DNA of 64,000 nt from Catellatospora tritici (lineage in GTDB: Bacteria; Actinomycetota; Actinomycetes; Mycobacteriales; Micromonosporaceae). This document shows positions 1 to 9,093 of this stretch, one piece after another. The stretch's first letter is position 1, and every line of letters begins with the position of its first letter. The stretch covers positions 305,242-369,241 of the forward strand of contig NZ_JAHRCY010000009.1 of NCBI RefSeq assembly GCF_019083965.1, written 5' to 3'. The notes below the pieces were generated by a model. That model did no database searches. It was not told where the DNA came from and saw nothing but the letters and a program-made list of their open reading frames with translations. Both the position numbers and the translations under genes were made by a program.

Positions 1-2
1 CC

Positions 3-2006
3 TACACCATCGAGGTCGGCAACAGAGCAGGCGGCGCAGTCCCCACGGTGACGCTGGTCGACCAGCTGCCGACAGACTTCGTACCGCTCACACCTCTCCC
101 GTCAGGCTGCGTGTTCGACCAGACGACCTTCAAGGTCACCTGCACCATCACGAACCTGCAACCGGACCAGGTCGTGCCGATCGCGCTGCAGCTGGAGATC
201 CCTTCGAGCCTGCCACCGGGCATCCTCACCAACAAGGCGACGGTCAGCGCGAACAACGTCGTCGACCCGGTCGCGGGCAACAACACCGCGACCCAGACCA
301 CCACCGTCGAGCGCTCAGCCGACCTGGCCGTGACCAAGGTCTGCAAGCCCGACAAGCCCGCACCGGCCGGAACGGGCGGTTTCTGCACCATCTACGTCGA
401 CAACCTCGGGCCGTCCGACGCCGTCGGCGTGATGCTGCACGACACCCTCAGCTCAGCCACACCGTTCCAGGTCGTGAGCGTGGGGACCCAGCCGGTCGCG
501 CGGTGCGCGCCGACCTCGACCGGGCCGGTCACCGACGCCGAGATCCAGTGCAACCTCGGCACGATTCCACCCGGCCGCCGTGCCGCCGTCCGCGTCGCCG
601 TCAACGCACCCGACGTCTCGCAGATCAACGACGTGGTCCGGGTCGACGGCAACGGCACCGACCCGAACCTGGACAACAACGAGGCCATCGGCCGGGTCGA
701 GTTCGTCGGGTCGGCTGACCTGTCCCTCGACAAGACCGGACCGGAGACGGCCCTGGGCTCCTCCGAGTTGACCTACGAGATCACCGTGACGAACAACGGC
801 CCCTCCACCGCGCACGACGTCGTCGTACGCGACACGCTCCCGGCCGGGGTCAGTTTCGTGTCGGTGACCCCGAGCAAGGGCAGCTGCACCAACGGCCAGC
901 CGCCCGGTCGCGACCTGGTCTGCGGCCTGGGCAACCTGGCCAATGGCGAGAGCGTCCTCATCAAGGTCGTGGGCAGGCTCGACGCCGACGCGGTGACGGG
1001 CACCATCCTGTTCAACGAGGCCGTGGTGTCCAGCGCGACCGCTGACCCGGACAACGACGACGTCCTTAAGAGCGTGAAGACCACCGTCACCGCCGACGCG
1101 GACCTGTCGGTGACCAAGGATGACGATCCGGACCCGGTGCTCGCCGGTGACCAGCTCGTCTACACCATCACCGCCAGCAACGCCGGCCCGTCGACCGCGC
1201 AGCAGGTCAAGCTGGAGGACACCCTCCCGCCGGACACCGAGTTCGTCTCCGGCGTCGACGCCGAAGACAACTCCGTCTGCGTGTTCCAGGGGCCCGACCA
1301 GGTCGTGTGCCAGCTGGGCGACCTCGCGTCCGGAGCCTCGAAGACGGTGACCATCACCGTCGCGGTCGACCCGTCGGTCGAGGACGGCACCACCCTCACC
1401 AACGAGGTGACGGTGTCGTCCACCACGCCGGACTCCAACACCGACAACAACACCGCCTCCACCGATACCGACGTGGAGACCTCGGCGGACCTGTGGATCG
1501 AGGCCGCCGGCCTCGCCCCGGGCGAGCAGGTCGCCCGGGTCAAGCCGGACGAGCACCAGCAGATCGCCTTCCTGGTGACCGTGCACAACGACAAGGGCTG
1601 CGCGGGCGACTCGCCGACCGCCGTACCGGACACCCGGGGCAACTGCGGCGAGGGCGGGCCGTCGGACGCGCAGAACGTCACCGTGGTGGACCGGCTGCCG
1701 CTCAGCCCGGACCGGCTGGAGGTGCAGTACGTCTCGCGTGATTGCGACTACGACGAGCAGCGGCACGTCGTGACCTGCCACGTGGACACGATCGCGGCCG
1801 GCTCCACGGCCCAGTTCGTGATCAAGGCGAAGGTGCTTGACGCGGACGACGACGATGACGACGCCCGGACCGAGGGCAAGAAGAAGGACAAGGACAAGGA
1901 GCGGCTCGTGAACATCGCGACCGTGTCCAGCTCCACGCCCGACCCCGACCCGGCCAACAACACCGTGGTCACGGTCCTCTTCCTGAATGACAAGGACAGG
2001 GCCTGA
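3..2006 (+). CDS. DUF11-repeat surface/secreted protein (5' partial)
   Basis: The reading frame is open from the first bases, so the N-terminus lies outside the window. What remains (about 667 residues) is a chain of four to five DUF11 (conserved repeat, Ig-like beta-sandwich) domains, recognisable by recurring blocks such as ADLSVTK, NAGPSTA, DTLP and the domain ends with NN followed by T-rich strands. Such domains are known from extracellular or wall-attached actinobacterial proteins. The last domain carries an unusual charged insert (DDDDDD, then KKKDKDKER). No LPXTG motif or C-terminal membrane helix follows; the protein stops at NDKDRA, so how it would be attached is unclear. A perfect 19-bp hairpin follows the stop. 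No ligand can be inferred. Confidence 0.85.
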   Translation, partial: YTIEVGNRAGGAVPTVTLVDQLPTDFVPLTPLPSGCVFDQTTFKVTCTITNLQPDQVVPIALQLEIPSSLPPGILTNKATVSANNVVDPVAGNNTATQTTTVERSADLAVTKVCKPDKPAPAGTGGFCTIYVDNLGPSDAVGVMLHDTLSSATPFQVVSVGTQPVARCAPTSTGPVTDAEIQCNLGTIPPGRRAAVRVAVNAPDVSQINDVVRVDGNGTDPNLDNNEAIGRVEFVGSADLSLDKTGPETALGSSELTYEITVTNNGPSTAHDVVVRDTLPAGVSFVSVTPSKGSCTNGQPPGRDLVCGLGNLANGESVLIKVVGRLDADAVTGTILFNEAVVSSATADPDNDDVLKSVKTTVTADADLSVTKDDDPDPVLAGDQLVYTITASNAGPSTAQQVKLEDTLPPDTEFVSGVDAEDNSVCVFQGPDQVVCQLGDLASGASKTVTITVAVDPSVEDGTTLTNEVTVSSTTPDSNTDNNTASTDTDVETSADLWIEAAGLAPGEQVARVKPDEHQQIAFLVTVHNDKGCAGDSPTAVPDTRGNCGEGGPSDAQNVTVVDRLPLSPDRLEVQYVSRDCDYDEQRHVVTCHVDTIAAGSTAQFVIKAKVLDADDDDDDARTEGKKKDKDKERLVNIATVSSSTPDPDPANNTVVTVLFLNDKDRA

Positions 2007-2021
2007 CCCTGTTCGGATGAG

Positions 2022-2062
2022 GACGCCGCCGGTGCCGCGATGGTCGCGGCACCGGCGGCGTC
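2022..2062 (+). terminator. 19-bp perfect hairpin after DUF11 gene
   Basis: Perfect inverted repeat, arms 2022-2040 and 2044-2062 with a 3-nt loop, 15 bases after the stop codon. It has no T-tract, which is usual for actinobacterial terminators. Confidence 0.75.
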
Positions 2063-2147
2063 ATTCGTAGCTGAGACGCTGGACAGCTGGTCCCCGGTTC
2101 ACGACGTGCCGGATCGGCGGCGGAGCCCTACCCTTTTTTAGATCTTC

Positions 2148-3497
2148 AGATCCCCCACATGCGCGGAGACCAGGCGCCGGCGATCACCAGCAAGTGCACT
2201 GACCTCGGATCACCCCGCCTGCGCGAGGAGCAGTTGCCGGATGGGCGTCGGGCCGCGTTCGCTTGAGATCCTTCCGGATGTGCGAGGAGCAGCGATTCGG
2301 CCTATACGCGTCCAAGACCGAGATGGGATCACCCCTGTGGGCTGGCAAGGCAGATAATCCGGTCGGCAGGCTGATCGATCTGGAACGGATCATCAAGCGC
2401 GTACGGGGAACAGCCGCCGAGGCCGATGGTCAGCATCGTCGAGCTCGATCACGCTTGCATTCGCGGGGAGCAGGTGCGGCAGTGTGGCACGCGATGCGGG
2501 TGTCAGGATCACTCCCGCATAGGCGGGAAACAGTGGGATACAACGGGCGAGGACAACCTGGAAGTCGGATCACCCCCACATGCACGGAGAGCATGACAAC
2601 AGCCACCTGTGACACATCCATTTCAGTGGATCACCCCGCGTACGTGGGAAGCAAGCACCGGAGCGGGCAGCACGAGGGAGTTGTGGGGATCACCCCGCAT
2701 GCGCGGGGAGCAGGGGCCGGTCATCGCCAGGGTGGTCACCGCCGCCGGATCACCCCCGCATGCGCGGGGAGCAGTCGTCGCCGCCCCAGAGGCTCAGCGC
2801 GTAGGCCGGATCACCCCCGCATGCACAAGGAGCAGGCCGCCACCCTGGCGATCGTCAACCTCGACCAAGGATCACCCCCGCATGCGCGGGGAGCAGTCGA
2901 CCGCTCGGCCGACCGCGTGCCAGGACCGGGGATCACCCCCGCATGCGCGGGGAGCAGCATCAGGCACCCGCTTCCGGCAGCCACACGCCGGGATCACTCC
3001 CGCATGCGCGGGGAGCAGACCGGCCGCGACGTCGCGACGCTGCGGCGCGCGGGATCACCCCCGCATGCGCGGGGGTGATCCGTGGCCGCCGAAGCCGAGC
3101 ATGTGTGCCCACTTCTGTTCCCCGCGCACGCGGGGTGATCCGGTGCAGCTCAAATGGGTGCACACGCAAAGGCCCCTGTTCCCCGCGCAAGCGGGGGTGA
3201 TCCCGCCCCTCCTCACGTGGGCAGCCTGCTCCCCGCGCACGCGGGGTGATCCCGCCAGCGCGTAGCTGAGCAGGGCTGCCTTGATCTGCTCCCCGCGCAG
3301 GTGGGGGTAATCCGCACGGATCGCGCTCGCCGCCTTGGCCGCGCGAATGTGCTGCTCCCCGCGCACGCGCGGGTGATCCCAACCAGCTGTCGGCGTGCTG
3401 GAGCGGTTGGCCTGCTCCCGCGCATGTGGGGGTGATCCATCTACAGCGTCACGCAACCCTGACCGCGAACTGCGCCCGGCGCACGTAGAGGTGACCC
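2148..3497. CRISPR. Divergent type I-E-like CRISPR array of 23 repeats, no cas genes
   Basis: Repeats of 27-28 nt alternate with spacers of mostly 31-34 nt (61-nt period). Fifteen repeats from 2148 to 3018 read GGATCACCCCCGC...GGGGAGCAG on the plus strand. One hybrid lies at 3052-3081. Seven from 3115 to 3497 read in the opposite sense (CTGCTCCCCGCGC...GTGATCC). The latter is the crRNA sense of type I-E repeats by analogy with known arrays, so both halves would be transcribed outward from the middle. Repeats near the middle (2687-3018 and 3115-3252) are nearly canonical, while those at both outer ends (2148-2654 and 3412-3497) are degenerate, as expected for leader-distal ends. Two right-hand spacers are aberrant: 22 nt at 3204-3225 and 38 nt at 3314-3351. 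No leader-like AT-rich stretch exists in the middle and no cas gene lies in the window. Confidence 0.93.
3052..3081. repeat. Hybrid palindromic CRISPR repeat joining the two array halves
   Basis: Thirty bases: a 13-nt arm GGATCACCCCCGC, the loop ATGC, and the exact reverse complement of the arm. The left part matches the left-array repeat and the right part matches the 3' end of the right-array repeat. Both AGCAG/CTGCT ends are missing. It is a junction between two oppositely oriented repeats. Confidence 0.85.
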
Positions 3498-3631
3498 GCA
3501 TCGATCCATTACCACCCGCCATCCTGCACCTCCGAGCGGCTGGTGTCCGTGCGTTTGCTTTCGGTCAGGGTCCCGGCGCGCGAGACTTGGTACGGACATG
3601 TAGTCGGCATGGTCGGGAGGTCGCCACGGAG

Positions 3632-5737
3632 GTGAGTGGAGCGGCCGGACAGACCCGGGCGAAGGGCGCCGCTTCCGACCGGGTCGTGCTGGCGACTGTG
3701 CTCATCGGCTTCGCCTGGCTGGTGTTTTACGCCCTACTGGTCTTCTTCACCCAGGATTCACCATCGGCGTCCCTTCTGGTCGGCAACGTGGTGTATCTCG
3801 TACCCATCGCCGCCGCCGCGGGCCTGAGCATCTACGCCGCCACCCGTACGAGACATCGCGTCCGCACCGCCTGGCGCCTGCTCGCCGTCTCGAATCTGCT
3901 CTGGTTCGCGGGCGAGTTCACCTGGGCCCGCTACGCCTACCAGGAGCCAGGCCACGTGCCGATGCCGTCGTTCGCGGACGTCGGCTACTTCCTGTCGTAC
4001 CTGATCGCGGTGCCCGCGATCGTGGTCGGTCTGGGCGCGGGGCTGCTGCGGCAGACCCGGCGGATGGTCGACGCACTGCTGGTGGCGGCCGGTGGTGCCG
4101 CGCTCGGCTGGCAACTGCTGCTCGGGCCCCTGATGCCGACCACCTGGAACGCCGGGGCGGTCACCGCGTTCATCTACCCGGTGCTTTCGGTGAGCCTCGT
4201 CAGCATTCTCGCGGCGGTGGTGCTGAGCGGGCCGCGGCACGTGCCGCGGTCCATGGTGATCGCCGGAGCCGCGTTCGGGATCGCCGCGCTCACCGACGCG
4301 GCATACGCCTATCTGACCCTGGAGCACGAATACCGGACGGCGAGCTGGTTGAACATGGGCTGGCAGGCCGAGGCGGTGCTGCTGTGCATCGCCGCCGTCG
4401 TGGCGGGGCGCAGCGGTGAGTCCGACGAGCGGCCCACGGTCGAGCCGGATCTGTCGTTCCTGCCGGTGATGGTGGCGGTGGTGACCGTCTGCGGCGTCGC
4501 GCTGGCCGATCTGGTCGTGGTCGGGGAGCTGTCGCGGGTGACCCTGGGCGTGACACTGCTGCTGCTGGTGGGGCTGCTGGTGCGGCAGGTCGGCGCGTCC
4601 CGGGAGCGGACGCGCGTGGCCGAGCGGCTGCGCAGCGAGGCGATCACGGACTCGCTCACCGACCTTTACAACCGGCGCCATTTCGAGGAGATGCTCGTGG
4701 TGGAGGCGGCCTCGGCGGTCCGGCACGGCACTCCGTTGAGCGTGGTCCTGCTCGACCTGGACCACTTCAAGGAGGTCAACGACACGTACGGGCACGCGAC
4801 CGGTGACGCGGTGCTGGCCGAGGTGGCCCTGTTGCTGCGGCGGTCGGTGCGGGCCGGGGACCTGATCTGCCGGTACGGCGGTGAGGAGTTCGCGTGCCTG
4901 TTGCCCGGCACCGACGGGCAGGCAGCGGTCGACCTGGCCGAACGCATCCGTGCCGGGCTGTGCCGGACACCGGTGACGGTCCGGGGCAGTTCGGACCGGA
5001 TCCGGCTGACGGCCTCGTTCGGAGTGGCCTCGGCGGAGGCGGGGCAGGCCGACGTCGGGAAGCTGGTGGAGACGGCGGATCAGGCGCTGTACCGCGCCAA
5101 AGCACTCGGGCGTGACCGGGTGGTGGGCTCGGGGCTGGCGCCCGCGGCACCCGATCCGGTGGCCGAGTTGCCGCCGGGGCTGGTGTGGTTGGCCGACCGG
5201 ATCGACGTGGCGTCGGGCGAGCCCGCGCACGCGGCGATGGTGTCGTCGTGGGCGACACGGACGGCAGTACGGCTGGGGCTCGACGGGGCGGCGCAGCGCC
5301 GGGTCGCCGCGGCGGCCCGACTGCACGACCTCGGCAAGGTGGTCACCTCCGCGGCCTCGCCCGCGGCGCAGGACGTGCGCCGTCATCCGGAGGAGGGCGC
5401 CCGCCTGCTGGTCGAACTGGCCGACCGCCCGGATCTCGCGCCGCTGGTCGCCGCCCAGCACGAGAATTTCGACGGTACGGGGTATCCGCGCGGGCTCGCG
5501 GGCACGGACATCCCCATCGGCGCACGGATCATCGCCGCGTGCGACGCCTGGGCGAGGATGCGGGCGGGCAGGCCGCCCACGGCGCCGTTGAGCGAGGCCG
5601 AGGCCAGGCGCGAGCTGGTCCAGGGCCGCGGCACGCGGTTCGATCCGGCGGTCGTCGACACGCTGCTCGACCTGATCGACGAGTCCGCCGAGCCGGGCGC
5701 GGACCTCAGCCGGACCGCCCCCGGTCCGGCGCGGTGA
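3632..5737 (+). CDS. Multi-pass membrane GGDEF / HD-GYP-type protein
   Basis: Predicted 701-residue cyclic-di-GMP signalling protein. GTG 3632 is chosen because GGGAGG lies at 3615-3620; the open frame upstream runs into the CRISPR repeats. Residues about 15-300 hold eight or so hydrophobic segments. A GGDEF domain follows (about 335-490) with an intact GGEEF active site and an RAGD inhibitory-site motif five residues before it, so diguanylate cyclase activity is plausible. The C-terminal domain (about 540-690) has LHDLGK and DGTGYP, the hallmarks of HD-GYP phosphodiesterases, but the usual HHE reads QHE. Whether it makes, degrades or only senses c-di-GMP cannot be told from sequence. It converges on the pectate lyase across a hairpin. 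Confidence 0.88.
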   Translation: MSGAAGQTRAKGAASDRVVLATVLIGFAWLVFYALLVFFTQDSPSASLLVGNVVYLVPIAAAAGLSIYAATRTRHRVRTAWRLLAVSNLLWFAGEFTWARYAYQEPGHVPMPSFADVGYFLSYLIAVPAIVVGLGAGLLRQTRRMVDALLVAAGGAALGWQLLLGPLMPTTWNAGAVTAFIYPVLSVSLVSILAAVVLSGPRHVPRSMVIAGAAFGIAALTDAAYAYLTLEHEYRTASWLNMGWQAEAVLLCIAAVVAGRSGESDERPTVEPDLSFLPVMVAVVTVCGVALADLVVVGELSRVTLGVTLLLLVGLLVRQVGASRERTRVAERLRSEAITDSLTDLYNRRHFEEMLVVEAASAVRHGTPLSVVLLDLDHFKEVNDTYGHATGDAVLAEVALLLRRSVRAGDLICRYGGEEFACLLPGTDGQAAVDLAERIRAGLCRTPVTVRGSSDRIRLTASFGVASAEAGQADVGKLVETADQALYRAKALGRDRVVGSGLAPAAPDPVAELPPGLVWLADRIDVASGEPAHAAMVSSWATRTAVRLGLDGAAQRRVAAAARLHDLGKVVTSAASPAAQDVRRHPEEGARLLVELADRPDLAPLVAAQHENFDGTGYPRGLAGTDIPIGARIIAACDAWARMRAGRPPTAPLSEAEARRELVQGRGTRFDPAVVDTLLDLIDESAEPGADLSRTAPGPAR

Positions 5738-5768
5738 ACGGGCGTCACGGGGCGGGCCCCGGACGGGC

Positions 5769-5810
5769 GATCACCGCGCCGCGGCCGAGCATGGTCGCGA
5801 CGCGGTGATC
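5769..5810. terminator. Bidirectional hairpin between convergent genes
   Basis: Perfect arms GATCACCGCG (5769-5778) and CGCGGTGATC (5801-5810), with a partly self-complementary inner region, between the stops of the GGDEF gene and the pectate lyase gene. Confidence 0.6.
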
Positions 5811-5817
5811 GGAGCCG

Positions 5818-7395
5818 TCAGGCGTACGTCTCGTACTCGGCGACCTTGGGGGTGCCGGTCGAGCTGGTGATCTCGAAGGTGATCTTCTTCAGCGAGGTCG
5901 AGGTGAAGCTGATGACGCCCGCCCGGTTGCCGGTGGCCAGGACGGCGCCGGTGTCGGCGTTGATGACCCGCCAGTTCCCGATCAGGCCGACCGCGCCCGA
6001 GGACTCGCGGATGTTGATCCGCGACACCTGGGTCGCCGAGGCCCACTTGATCGAGATGGATCCGGTCGTGCCGGTCGGCGACCAGTAGGTGTTCATGTCA
6101 CCGTCGCGGACGTTGCCGTAGCTGGTGCCGCTGGCCTTGCTGGAGCCGTCGGAGTCCGCCCCGATGCTCAGGTTGGTCCCGCTGGGCTGGCTGGGGCTCG
6201 GCGACGGGGAGCTCGGGCTCGACGAGGCGCTGGCGCTGGCACTGGGGCGCGGCGACGGGCTGCTGCTCGGTCCGGCCGTCGGCGAGGTGGGCACGCAGCT
6301 GCCGTTGGACACCTGCAGGCCCTTGTTGGCACCGGCGGTCGCGGTGACCACGGTCGGCACGCAGCTGGCCGGGTCGAGGGTGTACGCGTACGGGATGCTG
6401 ACGGTGGTGTTGGAGACCGGGTTCGGTCCGGCGGGGTTGTGGTCGCTGGAGTGGGCCGACCAGGTCACGTTGTCGAAGATGTTGCCGCTGACCTGCCAGT
6501 ATCCGGCCGCGTCGGTGTAGAACGTGCCCAGGACGTCAATGGAGTTCTTGAAGTAGTTGTTGTCGACCTTGGCCTTGGCGCCGGCCCGGGAGTTGATGCC
6601 GGACTCGTTGAGGCTCACGTAGTAGTTGTTGTAGATGTGGGCGATGCCGCCACGCAGCAGCGGCGTACGCGAGTCGATGTTCTGGTACAGGTTGTGGTGG
6701 AACGTGATGAAGCCGTTGCCGGTGTCGGTCTCGCTGGAGCCGATGAGGCCGCCGCGGCCGGAGTTGGTCAGCGTGCTGTAGGACAGGGTGACGTACCTGG
6801 TGTCGTCCTTCATGTCGAACAGGCCGTCGTAGCCTTCTGCCTCGCCGCCGGAGGCCTGGAGGTTGACGTGGTCGACCCAGACATTGCGGACGGTGCTCTC
6901 CATGCCGATGGCGTCACCGCCGTTGGACAGGGGCGAGCCGGACTTCTTGACGTTCCGGACGGTCACGTTCTGGATGATGATGTTGCTGGAGTTGCGGATG
7001 TGAATGCCCAGCTGATCGAAGATCGCGCCGCCGCCGACCCCGATGATCGTGACGTTGCTGATCTCCTTGAGCTCGATCTTGTCGGCGGCGGTGTTGCAGC
7101 TGGGCCCGGACACCTGGGTGGTGTTGCCGTGGTTGATGGTCCCCTCGACCTGGATGATGATCGGGGTGCTGCTACTGGCCCGGGTGCACAGGGCGGTGTG
7201 GATCGCGGTCCCGGTGGTGGCCCGCACGGTCGCGCCGCCCGCGCCGCCGGTGGTGCCGCCGTTCTGGGTCGCGAAGCCGGTGACGCCGCCGGTCGCGGCC
7301 GAGGCCTGGGGCACCGACAGGGCCACCCCGACGGCGGCCGCCGCGGTCGTGGTGGCCACGGCCGCCGCCAGTCGCCATAGGACTTTTCGCTTCAT
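5818..7395 (-). CDS. Secreted pectate lyase (PL1) with C-terminal discoidin-like domain
   Basis: Predicted 525-residue extracellular enzyme cleaving de-esterified polygalacturonate by beta-elimination. ATG at 7395 opens a Sec signal peptide ending near residue 33 (PQASA). Residues about 40-350 are a PL1 right-handed beta-helix: WVDHVNL, DGLFDMKDDTRYVTLSY (calcium-binding aspartates) and SRTPLLRGG, which carries the catalytic arginine, then HIYNNYY. A Pro/Ser-rich linker (about 365-405) joins a C-terminal domain of about 118 residues (NLSIGADSDGSSKASG to the end) resembling F5/8-type carbohydrate-binding modules seen on actinobacterial CAZymes. It is monocistronic. A dyad that may be a sugar-responsive operator lies about 310 bp upstream. 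Confidence 0.9.
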   Translation of the reverse strand: MKRKVLWRLAAAVATTTAAAAVGVALSVPQASAATGGVTGFATQNGGTTGGAGGATVRATTGTAIHTALCTRASSSTPIIIQVEGTINHGNTTQVSGPSCNTAADKIELKEISNVTIIGVGGGAIFDQLGIHIRNSSNIIIQNVTVRNVKKSGSPLSNGGDAIGMESTVRNVWVDHVNLQASGGEAEGYDGLFDMKDDTRYVTLSYSTLTNSGRGGLIGSSETDTGNGFITFHHNLYQNIDSRTPLLRGGIAHIYNNYYVSLNESGINSRAGAKAKVDNNYFKNSIDVLGTFYTDAAGYWQVSGNIFDNVTWSAHSSDHNPAGPNPVSNTTVSIPYAYTLDPASCVPTVVTATAGANKGLQVSNGSCVPTSPTAGPSSSPSPRPSASASASSSPSSPSPSPSQPSGTNLSIGADSDGSSKASGTSYGNVRDGDMNTYWSPTGTTGSISIKWASATQVSRINIRESSGAVGLIGNWRVINADTGAVLATGNRAGVISFTSTSLKKITFEITSSTGTPKVAEYETYA

Positions 7396-7848
7396 TGTGG
7401 TCTCGCCTTCGTCTTCGATTGCCTGATGTCGTCGCGGTCGCGGGGTCGCCGAGCAGGCAGCCGGGACCCCCGGCTGGTCGCCGGTGAGATCGCCTACCGC
7501 CTCTGATGTGGGTGCTGTGCTGGATCGGATCGGTTGTCGCGGCGCGGCTCGGCGGCCGGTGCCGCCGGCAGTCGCGTCCAGGTCAAACCGGTGGAGCCGT
7601 GGGCCTGCCCGGCGCGGCCGGACCTGTCCGGTCAGGCGCGATCGGACCGTCCGCGCCCACGCGCGCCTGGTTGACGCTCAGCGGGTCGCCCGGCCCCGCC
7701 GACGCTTGGAAAGCGCATTCCAACCACTACGGTGCAGCCCGCGACAAACGAAGTCAATGAATGACCGTTTGCAGGATTGTTGCAGCGCCATGAACCGCGG
7801 ATTCACCACCGCGGGCCGGGCAGGTGATGGCCGGTGTGGATACGCCGC
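7396..7848. other. Intergenic region upstream of pectate lyase
   Basis: No coding sequence seen in 453 bp between the pectate lyase start and the MFS stop. It holds an operator-like dyad at 7706-7723, a weaker dyad TGCAGGATTGTTGCA at 7770-7784, and a short CCGCGG inverted repeat (7795-7814) just past the transporter stop that could end its transcript. Confidence 0.6.
7706..7723. promoter_or_regulatory. LacI-type operator candidate for pectate lyase
   Basis: TTGGAAAGCGCATTCCAA is an 18-bp dyad with one mismatched pair around a central GCGC, the form bound by LacI-family sugar repressors. It lies in the only upstream region of the pectate lyase gene. The regulator is not identifiable here. Confidence 0.5.
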
Positions 7849-9045
7849 TCAACCTGCGGCGGGTGACACGGCCGCGGCCATCGGTCGGGGCCGTAGCGCG
7901 GCGGCCGAGGCCGCCACGAAAAGAGCCAGCACCGCCGGCACGGACAGCGCGGCGGGCAGCCCGGTGACCTCAGCCGCCGCCCCGATCACGATCGGCCCGA
8001 CCACGAAGCCGAGGAAACCGAGACTGGCCACCCGGGCGATCGCCTGGCCGGCGCGGGCCGGGTCCTGACTGCCCGCCGCCGAGAACACCTGCGGCGCGAT
8101 GCACGCCAGGCCCGCACCCAGGCAGCCGAATCCGGCCACGGCGGCGACCGGGTGCCCGATCAGCAGCGCCACACCGAGCCCCGCGGCGGCCAGCAGCCCG
8201 CTGGCCCGTACCAGCCGGACCGGGCCGAGCGCTCTGGTCAGCCGGTCGCCGACGAGCCGCCCGGCCATCATCATGATCGAGAACGCGGCGTACGCGGCCG
8301 CGGCGAAGCCGGGTGTGCTGCCGAGGCTGTCGCGCAGGTAGACGGTGCTCCAGTCGGCGGCCGCCCCCTCCCCCACCAGGCAACAGAAGACGAGCACCCC
8401 GAGCAGGGTCACCCCCGGCAGCGGGGCCACTGTGCGGTCAGGCCGCACCTGGGCCTGCGGCGCGTCCGCGTCGAGCCCCCAGCGGGCCGTCGGGACCGCG
8501 GTGACCGCGACCAGGCCGGTGACCGCGGCGAAGGTGGCGGTGGCGCTCAGCCCCGCGTACGCGCACAGGCCGCCGATGGCCGCGCCCAGGAACCCGCCGA
8601 CGCTGTACACGGCGTGGAACGACGACATGATCGGCGTCTGCCAGGCCCGCTGCGTCTGCACCGCCGCCGCGTTCATCGCGATGTTCAGCAGCCCGTGGGC
8701 GGTGCCGAAGGCGAGCAGGCAGGCGACGAGCACGACCAGGTTTCCGGCCAGGGCGGGCGAGACCAGCAGCAGGCCGTCGGCGAGCACGATCGGCAGCAGC
8801 AACCTGGCGCTGCCGAGGCGGTCGACCAGCCGTCCGGCGGCCTGCATGCCGATGATGGCACCGGCGGCGAAGGCGAGCAGGCCGACGCTGAGCTGCCCGT
8901 CGGTGAGCTCGAGGTGCTGCTTGATGGCGGGGATGCGGGCGGTCCAGGTGCCGAGGATGGTGCCGTACAGGGCGAACTGGAGGCTCACCGCGATCCGGGC
9001 GCGTCGCAACGTGCCCGGATCCCGGTCGGAGGGCGCCGTGGGCAT
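7849..9045 (-). CDS. MFS transporter, YbjJ-like
   Basis: About 398 residues with twelve predicted membrane helices. The early block WTARIPAIKQHLELTDGQLS, then GRLVDRLGSARLL between helices 2 and 3, resembles the YbjJ/FucP-like major facilitator subgroup; the substrate is unknown. ATG 9045 is chosen; GTG 9051 is in frame two codons earlier and neither has a clear ribosome-binding site. It stands alone, with the lipoprotein gene behind it on the same strand 50 bp away. The C-terminus ends in AAAVSPAAG just before the pectate lyase control region. Confidence 0.82.
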   Translation of the reverse strand: MPTAPSDRDPGTLRRARIAVSLQFALYGTILGTWTARIPAIKQHLELTDGQLSVGLLAFAAGAIIGMQAAGRLVDRLGSARLLLPIVLADGLLLVSPALAGNLVVLVACLLAFGTAHGLLNIAMNAAAVQTQRAWQTPIMSSFHAVYSVGGFLGAAIGGLCAYAGLSATATFAAVTGLVAVTAVPTARWGLDADAPQAQVRPDRTVAPLPGVTLLGVLVFCCLVGEGAAADWSTVYLRDSLGSTPGFAAAAYAAFSIMMMAGRLVGDRLTRALGPVRLVRASGLLAAAGLGVALLIGHPVAAVAGFGCLGAGLACIAPQVFSAAGSQDPARAGQAIARVASLGFLGFVVGPIVIGAAAEVTGLPAALSVPAVLALFVAASAAALRPRPMAAAVSPAAG

Positions 9046-9093
9046 GGTCACCGTCCACAGTGTCGGAGGGGTGTCCGACGCTACCAGCAGCGG

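Noticed and set aside
453..1781. Long minus-strand frame opposite the DUF11 gene
   Set aside because: Low-complexity valine/glycine/arginine translation; the plus-strand frame has clear domains.
1980..2006. Cell-wall sorting signal at the end of the DUF11 protein
   Set aside because: The C-terminus NDKDRA has neither LPXTG nor a hydrophobic tail.
2174..2746. Loose similarity between the first spacer and the one at 2714-2746
   Set aside because: About 14 of 19 positions at one end; within what high-GC composition could give.
2263..3265. Open frames of 200-270 codons across the CRISPR region
   Set aside because: They translate the repeats (recurring ITPACAGS / SPPHARGA blocks) and have no ribosome-binding sites.
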